The position numbers and the translations under genes were made by a program. From Pedobacter psychrophilus (GTDB taxonomy: Bacteria; Bacteroidota; Bacteroidia; Sphingobacteriales; Sphingobacteriaceae), in assembly GCF_001652725.1 (NCBI RefSeq), contig NZ_LWHJ01000027.1:310001-374000 (forward strand): 64,000 bases of DNA, written 5' to 3'. Positions 26,847 to 36,338 of this stretch are shown here, piece after piece. Position 1 is the first letter of the stretch; each line of letters begins with the position of its first letter. A model generated the notes under the pieces. It saw nothing but the letters and a program-made list of their open reading frames with translations. It searched no databases and was not told where the DNA came from.

Positions 26847-28121
26847 ATGAATCCAAATCGTAGAGATTTTATTAAGTCCGTTTCTATAGCTGCAATAGTA
26901 ACGCTAATCACTAAAGATCTAAGCTCCTACGCAAAAACTTCTCCTCAAATCTTATTGCGTTCGGGCTGGCAGATTGAAAACATTGGCGATATATCTCATA
27001 CGCCTGGTTTGCTTCATTTATTAGAAATATATATTCCAAATGCTATAGTCACTTTTTGGCCACATTACCATTATCTGCCTAAAGAAGAGGTTGATATGTT
27101 GAAATGTCGTTTTCCTAAATTAAAAATTGTTGAGGGCATACTAATTGCTGATGGTGTGGCCTCAACTTCAGACTTAGACTTAGCAATCAATCAATCAGAC
27201 TTTTTTCTGCATTGTTCTGGTCCCGCAACAATTGGCTGGGCAGAAGCACTCGCTTTTAAAAAGCGGACAGGTAAATCTTACGGCGTCTATGGAGTAACTT
27301 ATGGCTTATATGGTGTTCCAGAGAAAGAAATGTTAAGTGATGCGGCATTTGTTTACTTCCGCGATTCTGTTTCGCTTGCAAAAGCAAATGAAGACGGTGT
27401 AAAAGCTAGAATCACAGGTTTTGCACCCGATGCAGCTTTTGCTTTCGATATTGAAAATAAGGAAAAAGCTAACCAGTTTTTAAAAGAAAATCAATTAGAA
27501 ACCAAGCAATTTTTATGTTGTATTCCAAAACATAGAGCCACACCTGTTTGGTTGCATGAGCAAAAGAATAAGCCTTTTGATGCACAAAAAAACGCAAGAA
27601 ATGAAGCCATGATGGAGCATGATCATTTACCAATGAGACAAGCCATTATAGAAGTGGTACGTAAAACACAACTAAAAGTGTTAATAGTTGCAGAAGATAT
27701 TACCCAAGTAGAATTGGGAAAGAAAGAAATTTATGATAAGCTGCCAGCAGATATTCAAAAACGTGTAGTATGGCGATCTCAATTTTGGATGCCCGATGAA
27801 GCTTTAAGTGTATATAAACAATCTGCAGGTATGTTTAGTAATGAAATGCATAGCCCAATTTTATGTATAGGACATGGTATTCCAGCTTTAGTTTGCAGAT
27901 GGGCAGAACAAAGTAGTAAAGGTGCAATGTGGCGGGATATAGGTTTAGGCGATTGGCTTTTTAATTTTGATGTAGAAGAAGAAGTTAAATTATTAGTTCC
28001 GCAGGTTTTGGACATGGCATTAAATCCGATTGCTTTCTTTGAAAAAGCTATAAAAGCCCAACAGCGTGTAAAAGAATTTCAGAAAATCACAATGAGCTTG
28101 GTGAAAGATGTTTTAAATTAA
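26847..28121 (+). CDS. Tat-exported polysaccharide pyruvyl transferase family protein
   Basis: 424 residues from the ATG at 26847. A longer in-frame extension upstream lacks a good start and would bury the export signal. The N-terminus is a Tat signal: NRRDFIKS, then a hydrophobic stretch, then LSSYAKT. The rest fits the polysaccharide pyruvyl transferase (CsaB-like, GT-B-like) family: 'FFLHCSGPATIGWAEALAFKKRTGKSYGVYGVTYGLYG', YFRDSVSLAKA (the family's 'RD..S' motif), GFAPDAAFAF, and SAGMFSNEMHSPILCIGHGIPAL ('H..I.A...G.P.'). Known members transfer pyruvate ketal from PEP to sugars inside the cell. Tat export and a place at the end of a degradation locus do not fit that, so a hydrolytic or other role on pyruvylated glycan is possible but unproven. 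Confidence 0.82.
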   Translation: MNPNRRDFIKSVSIAAIVTLITKDLSSYAKTSPQILLRSGWQIENIGDISHTPGLLHLLEIYIPNAIVTFWPHYHYLPKEEVDMLKCRFPKLKIVEGILIADGVASTSDLDLAINQSDFFLHCSGPATIGWAEALAFKKRTGKSYGVYGVTYGLYGVPEKEMLSDAAFVYFRDSVSLAKANEDGVKARITGFAPDAAFAFDIENKEKANQFLKENQLETKQFLCCIPKHRATPVWLHEQKNKPFDAQKNARNEAMMEHDHLPMRQAIIEVVRKTQLKVLIVAEDITQVELGKKEIYDKLPADIQKRVVWRSQFWMPDEALSVYKQSAGMFSNEMHSPILCIGHGIPALVCRWAEQSSKGAMWRDIGLGDWLFNFDVEEEVKLLVPQVLDMALNPIAFFEKAIKAQQRVKEFQKITMSLVKDVLN

Positions 28122-28155
28122 ATTCTGCCTCCATAAAAGTATCTTTATAATAAAA

Positions 28156-29025
28156 ATGTTAAAAGTTTTAATCACAGGAGCAACAGGAAATGTTGGCATA
28201 GAAGTATTAGCTGCTTTAAATAAATTTAATCATCAATTAGAAATATTTGCTGGTGTAAGAAACACGGAAGATAGAAATGAGGAATTAACAAATCTCAACG
28301 TTAAGCTTATAAAATTTGATTTTACCAAAAGTGAGACTATTTTACCTGCTTTTCATGATATCGACATCCTTTTTCTGTTACGACCTCCGCAATTATCGGA
28401 TGTTAAAAAATATTTTGAACCTTTAATTGGATTCGCAAAGCAATCTTTTATAAAACATATTGTTTTTTTATCTGTACAAGGAGTAGAGAAAAGCGAAATT
28501 ATACCACACTATAAAATTGAAAATTTAATTATAGAAAGTAATATTGCTTTCACCTTTTTGCGGCCTGCATACTTTATGCAAAACTTTACAACAACTTTAA
28601 AGTATGACATTGTAAAACACAATAGAATTTATCTGCCGGCTGGGAATACCAAATTCACTTTAATAGATATAAAAGATATTGGTTGTGTTGCAGCAAAAGT
28701 AATAATTGATTATCCATATCATGTTAATAAAAAATACGATTTAACAAACCATGAAACTTTGACCTTTACAGAAATGGCAGAAAAAATGAGTGCTGGAATT
28801 GGAAGGAAAATCAATTTTATTTCACCCAATCTTTTGCAGTTCTATTTGACTAAAAGAAAAGAAAATATGCCATTAATGTTTATTTTGGTAATGATGATGT
28901 TGCATTATTTACCTCGTTTTCAAAAAACACCAAAAACTACCGATTGCATTAAAATTATAACAGGAAAAGATCCAATATCGTTTGACGATTTTGTGCTTGT
29001 TAATAAAATAGGTTTGCAAAAATAA
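28156..29025 (+). CDS. NmrA-like NAD(P)-binding protein, paralog 1
   Basis: 289 residues. It opens with the Rossmann glycine motif TGATGNVG, then DIDILFLLRPPQ, VFLSVQGVEKS, 'FTFLRPAYFMQNF' and a C-terminal helical part. This is an atypical SDR of the NmrA/TMR type without the YxxxK pair, so it could be an NAD(P)H-dependent reductase or a redox-sensing protein. It is about 65% identical by eye to the minus-strand gene at 36339-37205, including a shared RFQKTPKTT segment. It lies 34 bases after the pyruvyl-transferase-family gene and may be read through from it. No substrate can be assigned. Confidence 0.85.
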   Translation: MLKVLITGATGNVGIEVLAALNKFNHQLEIFAGVRNTEDRNEELTNLNVKLIKFDFTKSETILPAFHDIDILFLLRPPQLSDVKKYFEPLIGFAKQSFIKHIVFLSVQGVEKSEIIPHYKIENLIIESNIAFTFLRPAYFMQNFTTTLKYDIVKHNRIYLPAGNTKFTLIDIKDIGCVAAKVIIDYPYHVNKKYDLTNHETLTFTEMAEKMSAGIGRKINFISPNLLQFYLTKRKENMPLMFILVMMMLHYLPRFQKTPKTTDCIKIITGKDPISFDDFVLVNKIGLQK

Positions 29026-29227
29026 AGGGAATGCCGGAAAAAATGTATCCCAAGTTAAAGCTTAGCAACCCCATTTAGGGCAAAAGAATTTTAAGGTCAA
29101 AAAAATAGGTTTGCTAAATTGGTTTAAACATCAAATTTAGCCTCTCAGGGGAAATTAAACTTATACTATGATGCCTAAAGCTTAACTATATTGATTTATT
29201 AAGGAATAAAGGAGTAGGACAAATCTA

Positions 29228-29866
29228 TTATTTCAACCCATCAAAATGATCAACAAAATTTTTGAAATTATCAAACTTTAAATCATAAGTTTCAACATCA
29301 CCAAATCCGTAGGTTAAATAAACAAAAGGGAGATTTGCTTTTTTACTTTCAGTGCTGTCTGTTAAGGTGTCACCAATATAAAATGGATTCTTAAGGCTAT
29401 GTTTATCAATCAGCAATTGCATATTAAAGTGTTTAGGTTTCAAATTGTAACCATGAGCAATATGATCTGTAATATAGGTTTCTATTTTGGCCAATTCTAT
29501 AAATTGTTTAATGGTATTAGGAGGGCAATTACTTAATATAAATAGTTTGTATTTTTTGGATAATATTTTAATGCCCTCCACAACATGGTCATATATTTTA
29601 CCACCAATTTTTGGAATTATTTCGTCTTGTACCTCTACAATATCTTCAAAAATTTTATCGGCTATAGCTGCTGAAATATTATTAAAATAATGAGAGATCA
29701 CTTTTTCTTTTTCCCAACCCATCATGCCTAAAAGTTTTTCTCTTGTAATACTTTTAATTAGATGTTTCTCTAAAACTATATTCCAGCAAATGGCATAAGT
29801 ATCAACAGCGTCCCAAAGAGTGCCATCCATGTCGAAAATTAAACTATCCGGAATTTTATTATTCAT
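29228..29866 (-). CDS. HAD-family phosphatase
   Basis: 212 residues using the ATG at 29866. A start at 29893 is possible but adds a non-family leader. HAD motif I is FDMDGTLWD, motif II is FILSNCP, the motif III lysine lies in NLKPKHF, and motif IV is IGDTLTDS. The inserted cap is helical, as in phosphoglycolate phosphatase-like HADs (C1 cap). It is cytoplasmic and probably a small-metabolite phosphatase; the substrate is unknown. The ATG overlaps the stop of the upstream helical-repeat gene by 8 bases, so the two are probably translated together. Coordinates are 29228-29866 on the minus strand. Confidence 0.85.
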   Translation of the reverse strand: MNNKIPDSLIFDMDGTLWDAVDTYAICWNIVLEKHLIKSITREKLLGMMGWEKEKVISHYFNNISAAIADKIFEDIVEVQDEIIPKIGGKIYDHVVEGIKILSKKYKLFILSNCPPNTIKQFIELAKIETYITDHIAHGYNLKPKHFNMQLLIDKHSLKNPFYIGDTLTDSTESKKANLPFVYLTYGFGDVETYDLKFDNFKNFVDHFDGLK

Positions 29867-31379
29867 AATTAGTATGGTTTTGTAAGATTTCAATTAACGG
29901 TTTGTTTAAAACATTTGCTTCTACCCATGCTTCAAAATTGAAAATATTTAATATCCTATTTTCATATCTATCAACTTTAATTTTATCAAAATTATTTTTT
30001 ATTTTTTTTAAAAATATTATTTTTTCTGATGGACTTTGGTAAACTTTCTTTTGGGAGAGAAATCTAAAAAGTATTTTTTCTATTAAATAATTTTGATGCC
30101 CAAAACCAGTCATACTTCTTTTAATAGACCTCTTTTCATGCAGCAAATAATCGTGGTTTTTTAATTCGTAATGCACCAATAAATGCAACAACCTAAAAGT
30201 ACGGTAAATAGGTAAAACATAAAATGATTTGCTGTTTAATAGTACTCTATTTAAGGTTTGGTTAGCTTCTGTTAAATTGCCATTTATAAAATAAATTATT
30301 GAAGCATAAAGTTGTACCTCAGCTTGTTTATGAGGATTAATTAAAGCGAGGTTGCCAAAGAGTGTAATTTTATGATGTTGTAATAATTCAATTGCATCGT
30401 ATATCAGTCCTTTATTTAAATATCTTCTAGTTTTATAGGTAAAGTCGATTCTGGAAATATTAATCCCAAAATTTTCTTTATTATCTAAACTATTAAGTTT
30501 ATCCAAAAAATAATCCATCTCATCAAACTTTTGGATATTTACCAAACTATCAAGAATCCCTTCTAAAGTGTATAAATAATCATTCGGAGCATCTTGCCAA
30601 AGCAATTGATGTTTTTCAAAAAGTTCCATCAAATCATAAAAGATTAACAATGCTGATGGATAGTTTCCAACGCTTATCATATAATAGGCCTGAAAAAGCA
30701 AATGCGTTTTTTTGCTTTCAAACTTGCCAGCTGTAGATTTTGATATTAAACCTACTTCTGTTATTAATAAATCATTTAAATCTTCTTTTTGCTCTTTAGT
30801 TCTTACGTTTCCTTTGTAAATTAAGCGATGCCGCAACAGCTGATATAAAGCAGTATGTTGATTTAAATTCAATTCGTTTTTTAACAGACTTTGAGTTTTT
30901 GCATGTTTAGTGATCAGTTTATCTTCCGATATGGTGTGAAAACCCAATTCTGTAATAAATTGTAACTCCAGCTTATTTGCCCAAAAAGTAATCAGCGTTA
31001 ATTCTGTATTTTCTGCTTCTATTTTTATTCTTTTTAGCCATTTAAATCCATCTTCAAATAGTCCTTTTTCAAAAAGAAGCTGCACTTGTATCACTTTTTT
31101 GTTTAGTTTAGCTTCTAAATCCTTATCAGATTTTAGATAAAAAAGCGCATCCATAATCAGCTTAAATAAATAATTGCTGGTCACCTCAAAAGAAGCTTGC
31201 GGTTTTAAGCTTAAATAATTTGCTTTTAAATCAGAATAATTATTGTTACGCTCTATCAAATCAAACAAATGAAGATAATCTTTTGCTCCATCTTGTAGAG
31301 CACTCCTTAATTTGAAATATCTTTTCTCTCCTTTTGATAAAGACTTTATTAATAAAACTAGACTTTGATTTTTAATCAA
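29859..31379 (-). CDS. Large helical-repeat (TPR-like) cytoplasmic protein of unknown function
   Basis: 506 residues, no signal peptide or membrane segment, and no enzyme motif I recognise. The sequence is Leu/Lys/Asn-rich and predicted almost wholly alpha-helical, with repeated helix pairs such as 'QLLFEKGLFEDGFKWLKRI', 'YYMISVGNYPSALLIFYDLMELF' and 'ASIIYFINGNLTEANQTLNRVL' that look like degenerate tetratricopeptide repeats. The start at 31379 opens with MIKNQSLVLLIKSLSKGEKR. It is coupled to the HAD gene by an 8-base overlap, and divergent from ribokinase across a 258-base region with a duplicated palindrome. A scaffold or regulatory role is a guess from the fold only. Confidence 0.75.
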   Translation of the reverse strand: MIKNQSLVLLIKSLSKGEKRYFKLRSALQDGAKDYLHLFDLIERNNNYSDLKANYLSLKPQASFEVTSNYLFKLIMDALFYLKSDKDLEAKLNKKVIQVQLLFEKGLFEDGFKWLKRIKIEAENTELTLITFWANKLELQFITELGFHTISEDKLITKHAKTQSLLKNELNLNQHTALYQLLRHRLIYKGNVRTKEQKEDLNDLLITEVGLISKSTAGKFESKKTHLLFQAYYMISVGNYPSALLIFYDLMELFEKHQLLWQDAPNDYLYTLEGILDSLVNIQKFDEMDYFLDKLNSLDNKENFGINISRIDFTYKTRRYLNKGLIYDAIELLQHHKITLFGNLALINPHKQAEVQLYASIIYFINGNLTEANQTLNRVLLNSKSFYVLPIYRTFRLLHLLVHYELKNHDYLLHEKRSIKRSMTGFGHQNYLIEKILFRFLSQKKVYQSPSEKIIFLKKIKNNFDKIKVDRYENRILNIFNFEAWVEANVLNKPLIEILQNHTNYE

Positions 31380-31637
31380 TCTTTTTAGGGTTATAAAATT
31401 TAGTAATTAATTATAGCTTTAATTTTACTAAAATAGCATTATTTTATATTTTAATAATTTTTAGGATTATATATTTTAAAAAAAATAGGTTTTAATTTTA
31501 CTAAAATGGAGATTACATTTAGCTAACCAATTGACAAATCTTATAAGTATTATATTCTTAGAAAATTTTAGAATGTAATTACAGATTAAGCACTTAAATC
31601 GGCGCAACAAACCAATAAACCAATTTATAAATTATTT
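31380..31637. promoter_or_regulatory. Divergent region with a duplicated palindrome before ribokinase
   Basis: The 17-base sequence TTTAATTTTACTAAAAT occurs at 31418-31434 and again, unchanged and in the same orientation, at 31491-31507. Each copy contains ATTTTA-C-TAAAAT, an inverted repeat around one base. The copies are 73 bases apart, close to seven helical turns, so one regulator could bind both faces or loop the DNA. A related imperfect motif, TTAGAAAATTTTAGAA, is near 31558-31573. Regulation of the helical-repeat gene, the ribokinase operon, or both is inferred. Confidence 0.55.
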
Positions 31638-32561
31638 ATGGATCAATTAAATATCCTGGTAGTAGGAAGCTCTAATACAGATATGGTAATTAAAGCGGCT
31701 CATTTACCATCTGCAGGAGAGACAATTTTAGGAGGAGAATTTTTCATGAACCCTGGTGGTAAAGGGGCAAACCAAGCGGTAGCAGTCGCCAGATTAGGCG
31801 GTAAAGTTTCTTTTATCTGTAAAACTGGTAATGATATTTTCGGAAAACAATCTTTACAATTATTTCAGGACGAGGGAATTGAGACCTTTCTTTTTTCCGA
31901 CCCTCATAATCCATCTGGCGTAGCCTTAATCACAATTGATGATAAAGCAGAAAACTGCATTGTTGTTGCTTCGGGTGCAAATGCAACATTATCTCCTGAT
32001 GATTTAAAAAAAGCTGATGGTGCCATCTCAAAAGCTGATTTTGTAATTATGCAATTAGAAATCCCATTAGAAACTGTTGTTTATGTTGCTGATAGAGCTA
32101 CCGAGTTAAGTGCAAAGGTTATTCTAAATCCTGCCCCAGCTTGTATGTTACCAGATCATTTATTAGAAAAACTTTATTTAATAACGCCTAATCAAACAGA
32201 AGCTGAAATGATTAGTGGAATAAAGGTTGAAAATATAGAGCAAGCGAAAATTGCTGCCAGCATTATCCATCAAAAAGGAGTAAAAAATGTGATCATTACC
32301 CTTGGCCAAGAAGGCGCTTTAATATTTTCTGAAGGACAATACCATCACGTACCTGCATTAAAAGTAAGTGCCATAGACACTACTGCCGCGGGCGATGTAT
32401 TTAACGGAGCTTTATGTGTAGCACTGGCAGAAGGAAAGAACTTGATTGCATCAACAGAATTTGCATGCAAAGCAGCGGCTATCGCTGTAACCAAGTTGGG
32501 AGCACAATCTTCCATACCATTTAGAAACGAACTAAGTTTAAAACAACCTGTAATTTCATAA
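31638..32561 (+). CDS. rbsK: Ribokinase (PfkB family)
   Basis: 307 residues. N-terminal PfkB signature: VVGSSNTDMV, then 'GGKGANQAVAVARLGGKVSFI' (substrate-binding GGKGANQA). C-terminal signature: DTTAAGDVFNGALCVAL, where Asp at about residue 253 is the catalytic base and AAGD stands for the usual GAGD. It phosphorylates D-ribose, or a related pentose, at O5 using ATP in the cytoplasm. It heads an operon with a sugar permease (3 bases downstream) and a GH127 gene, so the real substrate may be a pentose freed by GH127; that is inference. No rbsD or ribose ABC transporter is nearby. Confidence 0.93.
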   Translation: MDQLNILVVGSSNTDMVIKAAHLPSAGETILGGEFFMNPGGKGANQAVAVARLGGKVSFICKTGNDIFGKQSLQLFQDEGIETFLFSDPHNPSGVALITIDDKAENCIVVASGANATLSPDDLKKADGAISKADFVIMQLEIPLETVVYVADRATELSAKVILNPAPACMLPDHLLEKLYLITPNQTEAEMISGIKVENIEQAKIAASIIHQKGVKNVIITLGQEGALIFSEGQYHHVPALKVSAIDTTAAGDVFNGALCVALAEGKNLIASTEFACKAAAIAVTKLGAQSSIPFRNELSLKQPVIS

Positions 32562-32564
32562 AAT

Positions 32565-33566
32565 ATGTTTATTATATCATCCTATTCAATTGCCATATTA
32601 TTCTGTGTTATCACGATGCTTTGCTGGGGTTCCTGGGCAAATACACAAAAATTAGCCAGTAAAACTTTGCGTTTCGAATTGTTTTATTGGGATTATGTCA
32701 TCGGGATTTTATTGTTTTCGATGATTTCTGCCTTCACATTAGGAAGCTTCGGTACAGAAGGAAGAAGCTTTTTAGAAGACTTAAAGCAAGCGGATTCATC
32801 AAATATATGGAGTGCATTAATTGGTGGTGTGATTTTTAATGCAGCTAATATTTTATTTTCTGCAGCAATAGCTATTGCAGGTATGGCAGTTGCTTTTCCT
32901 GTAGCAATTGGACTAGCGCTGGTTTTAGGTGTTATAGTCAATTATTCTGCAGCTGCAAAAGGTGATCCTGTTATGCTTTTTTTAGGAGTTGCAATGGTAG
33001 CAATTGCTATTATTTTTAATGCCGTGGCTTATAAAAAGAAAAGTATAGGCGATCCAAAGGTATCTGCAAAAGGGATTTTTCTATCATTAATTGCAGGTGT
33101 TTTAATGTCGTTTTTCTACCGATTTATAGCCGCATCTATGGATTTAGATAATTTTGTTTCTCCGGCAGCAGGTAAAATGACACCTTACACCGCCGTTTTC
33201 ATTTTTTCTGTAGGGATATTTTTAAGCAATTTTATTTTCAATACCATTTTGATTAGGAAGCCGTTTGAAGGAACACCTACCAGTTACAAGGCTTATTTTA
33301 ATGGAAGTTTCAGCACACATTTAACAGGTATTTTAGGTGGATTAATTTGGGGATTAGGCAACTCGCTAAATTTAATTGCTGCAGGAAAAGCCGGCCCAGC
33401 TATTTCTTATGGTTTAGGCCAAGGAGCAACACTAATTGCTGCTTTGTGGGGTGTTTTTGTTTGGAAAGAGTTTAAAAATTCTTCTAAAAGCGTTAATAAT
33501 CTAATCACTGCCATGTTTTTATTTTTCATAGTAGGTTTAGCATTAATTATATATTCAGGTATTTAA
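32565..33566 (+). CDS. GRP/DMT-type sugar permease
   Basis: 333 residues with about ten hydrophobic segments and short loops, a DMT-superfamily layout. Conserved stretches match the glucose/ribose porter (GRP, RbsU/GlcU-like) and RhaT-like group: 'MLCWGSWANTQKL' at the first helix, GGVIFNAANILFSAAIAIAGMAVAFPVAIGLALVLG, and 'GGLIWGLGNSLNLIAAGKAGPAISYGLGQGATLIAALWGVFVWKEF' near the C-terminus. It is an inner-membrane protein, probably a proton-linked sugar importer. It starts 3 bases after rbsK and is followed 21 bases later by the GH127 gene, so one transcript is likely. The sugar is not determined. Confidence 0.85.
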   Translation: MFIISSYSIAILFCVITMLCWGSWANTQKLASKTLRFELFYWDYVIGILLFSMISAFTLGSFGTEGRSFLEDLKQADSSNIWSALIGGVIFNAANILFSAAIAIAGMAVAFPVAIGLALVLGVIVNYSAAAKGDPVMLFLGVAMVAIAIIFNAVAYKKKSIGDPKVSAKGIFLSLIAGVLMSFFYRFIAASMDLDNFVSPAAGKMTPYTAVFIFSVGIFLSNFIFNTILIRKPFEGTPTSYKAYFNGSFSTHLTGILGGLIWGLGNSLNLIAAGKAGPAISYGLGQGATLIAALWGVFVWKEFKNSSKSVNNLITAMFLFFIVGLALIIYSGI

Positions 33567-33587
33567 TATTGTAGAACATTTAACATC

Positions 33588-36150
33588 ATGAAAATTAAAA
33601 TCAATATCCTATTCATTTTATTGCTTTCTACCTCTACTGTTTTTGCTCAATTGCCTTTAAATGGAAACTGGAATTATACTTTTAAGGATGATAAAGCAAG
33701 TTCTGCATCAAATTTTGATGATTCTGCTTGGCAAAAAAGAGCAAGCGATAATTTAAAATGGGGAAAAACAGAGCTTCCAAAACCCAGTTATGTAGTTTGG
33801 ATCAGAAAAACAGTGGTAATTCCATCATCATTAAAAAACGAACAAAAAAAGACAGGTGCTTTAGCTTTATATCTAGGCAGAATTAGCGAAGAAGATAATG
33901 CTTATTTTAATGGAAAAAAGATTGGAGAAAGCACTTCTGGAGACATTAAACGGGCTTATATATTAAATGATAAAGATATTTTATGGGATAAAGAAAACAC
34001 ATTTGCCATAAGAATAACACATTGGGGTACTTGGGCTTCTGTTAACGATAATCCAATAATAGCATCGGCTAAACCGGAGCAAATTTTTGTAATGAAAGCA
34101 ACCGCAGAAGGAGCAACTACTAAAGATGAAGTAAAGAATAAAAGCGTTACGTACACCAATACCATTAAAAATAATTCTTTAAATACCGTTGAAGCCTCCA
34201 TTACTTCAGATTTTTTCGATATCAATCAAAAAAAAATAAAGTCTGTTCAAAAATTAGTGAGTTTAAAACCAGGCGATAATATTTTTAAAATACCATATAC
34301 TTCTCCATCATCTTTTCTAAAAATCCAATATTGGTTTCAGGTTCCAAAATGCATATAAAGCCGTTTTAAATGATGAATATGGTTATGTTTCTATAAACTA
34401 TACTGCTACTTTACCTGTAGTGGCATATAAAGTAAAAGAAACTTTTAGTTCGGCATTGTTAAATCAGCAAACTGTAACTGGCTGGTTAGGCGAAAGAATG
34501 AAGGCTAACACAGAAAATCGTTTGTATAAGGTAGAAGAAACTGCATTACTTGCAGGCTTTATCAATAAACCTGGTGTTCATCCTTGGATTGGCGAACACG
34601 TAGGAAAATTTTTAGAAGCCGCTTGTAATTCGTACAAAAATAAAAATGATACTAAACTTAAAATACAAATAGACCGTACTGCACAGCAATTGATTGCCTC
34701 TCAATTAAGCGATGGCTATTTGGGGACTTATGATCCAGAAAATCAATGGACAAGCTGGGATGTTTGGTCGCATAAGTATGATTTAATAGGCTTACTAAGC
34801 TATTACGAATTAACAGGATACAAGCCAGCTTTAACTGCATCAGAAAGAGTAGGCGACATTTTAATCAATAAGTTTGGCGATAAACCTGGGCAGTTAGACA
34901 TTATCAAATCTGGCTCTCATGTGGGTATGGCGGCAACCAGTGTAATAGATCCCATGACAGATTTATACCGTTTTTCTGGAGCAAAAAAGTATCTAGATTT
35001 TTGCTTTTACATTACTAAAAGTTACAATAACCCCAAAGGACCTAGAATAATTTCAACCCTTGATTCTATTGGTAGGGTTGATAAAACTGCCAATTCTAAA
35101 GCTTATGAAATGTTATCAAACTTGGTAGGTTTGGCTAAATTATACAGAGTAACTGCCGATGAACAATTTTTAAAGCCAGTTTTAGCTGCTTGGAAAGATA
35201 TTGCCGAAAAGCGATTGTATATTACAGGTACAACCAGCTCTTTTGAACATTTTCAGGATGATCATTTATTACCTGCATCTAATAAGGATAATATGGGCGA
35301 AGGTTGCGTTACCACCACTTGGATTCAACTAAATTTTCAATTGTTAAGTATTTTTGGTGATATGAAATATGTGGATGAACTAGAACGCTCGGTTTATAAT
35401 CATTTAACAGGTGCAGAAAATCCTCAAACAGGTGGAGTTAGTTACTATACGCCACTAATGGGAGCAAAGCCCTATAAATCTGTAATTACTTGCTGCATGT
35501 CTAGTATTCCACGTGGTATCGCCATGATTCCCTTGTTCACAAATGGAAAAATCAATGGCAGTCCGTCTATACTTTTTTATCAACCCGGAGTTTATAAAAC
35601 TGAAATTAATAATAACGAAACCGTAGCGTTTAACACAAAAACAAGCTTTCCAGAAAATGGTAATATCAGCATAGAAGTTAATCCTTCAAATAGTCAAAAG
35701 TTTGAAGTATTGCTGCGTAAACCTTATTGGGCTACAGATTATAAAGTATCCATAAACGGAACACCACAAATAGTATCAGATAAAGCAATGATTTCTTTAA
35801 ATAGGACGTGGAATAAAGGCGATAAAATAGAGGTGAATTTCTCGCTACCAGTTCAAGTTTTAGACGGCGGCATCAGTTACCCGGGTGCTATCGCTTTTCA
35901 GCGTGGTCCACAAGTTCTGGTGTTTGATAAATTGTTAAATCCTACTTTACCTCAAGAATTTAGCGTTCAGGCAAATAATTTTCAATTACAGCAAGCCTAT
36001 AATTCATTACCAGTAAAATGGGTAGGTACGCAAGCATATCAGGTTAAAGCAACAGCAGATGGTAAACCTGCCAATATTGTGTTAGTTCCTTATGCTGATG
36101 CTAGCCAAACAGGCGGTGTGGTTACCACTTGGATTAAAGCAGAAAAGTAA
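33588..36150 (+). pseudogene. GH127 beta-L-arabinofuranosidase with N-terminal sugar-binding domain, frameshifted
   Basis: Two frames that belong together. The first (33588-34358) has a signal peptide (STVFAQ) and a GH2-like jelly-roll domain (SKLxLGRISEEDNAYFNG-type). It ends abnormally at FQVPKCI. The second is open through to 36150, with a first possible start at a GTG (34420), and encodes a DUF1680/GH127 (alpha/alpha)6 barrel. Reading continues smoothly as FQVPNAYKAVLNDEYG if one A is removed from the AAAA run at 34346-34349, and 33588-36150 is one base longer than a multiple of three. The GH127 zinc/catalytic residues are intact: Glu and Cys in GEGC (35300-35308) and the CC pair (35491-35496). 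As read, the catalytic domain would lack its export signal. It is either a real inactivating mutation or a sequencing error. Confidence 0.85.
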
Positions 36151-36243
36151 AATTGGATTTTTACAGGAGCTAAAGTCCTTTTCTTTAAGTTTTTTATCGA
36201 TAAGATAATTTATTTAGTTATATATTATTTGGCTTAATGGATG

Positions 36244-36338
36244 ATTTTATTGAGTAAAGGTGTGTTTTAAAACACAGTAAAGTAGAAAAGTGATTTCTTA
36301 CAAAATTGGCGAAGGCAATATGAAATGTTAATTCTTTT
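36244..36338. repeat. 95-bp direct repeat, copy A (adjacent to NmrA paralog 2)
   Basis: By hand alignment this matches 37306-37400 without gaps at about 74 of 95 positions, in the same orientation. It begins with ATTTTATTGA and ends with TTAATTCTTTT. Copy A abuts the stop codon of the NmrA gene at 36339, so the two copies bracket that gene. It is probably non-coding. Confidence 0.65.

Noticed and set aside
34340-34360. Programmed ribosomal frameshift in the GH127 gene
   Set aside because: CCAAAATGC is not a slippery heptamer, and I see no downstream stem-loop or stimulatory element; mutation or sequencing error is simpler.
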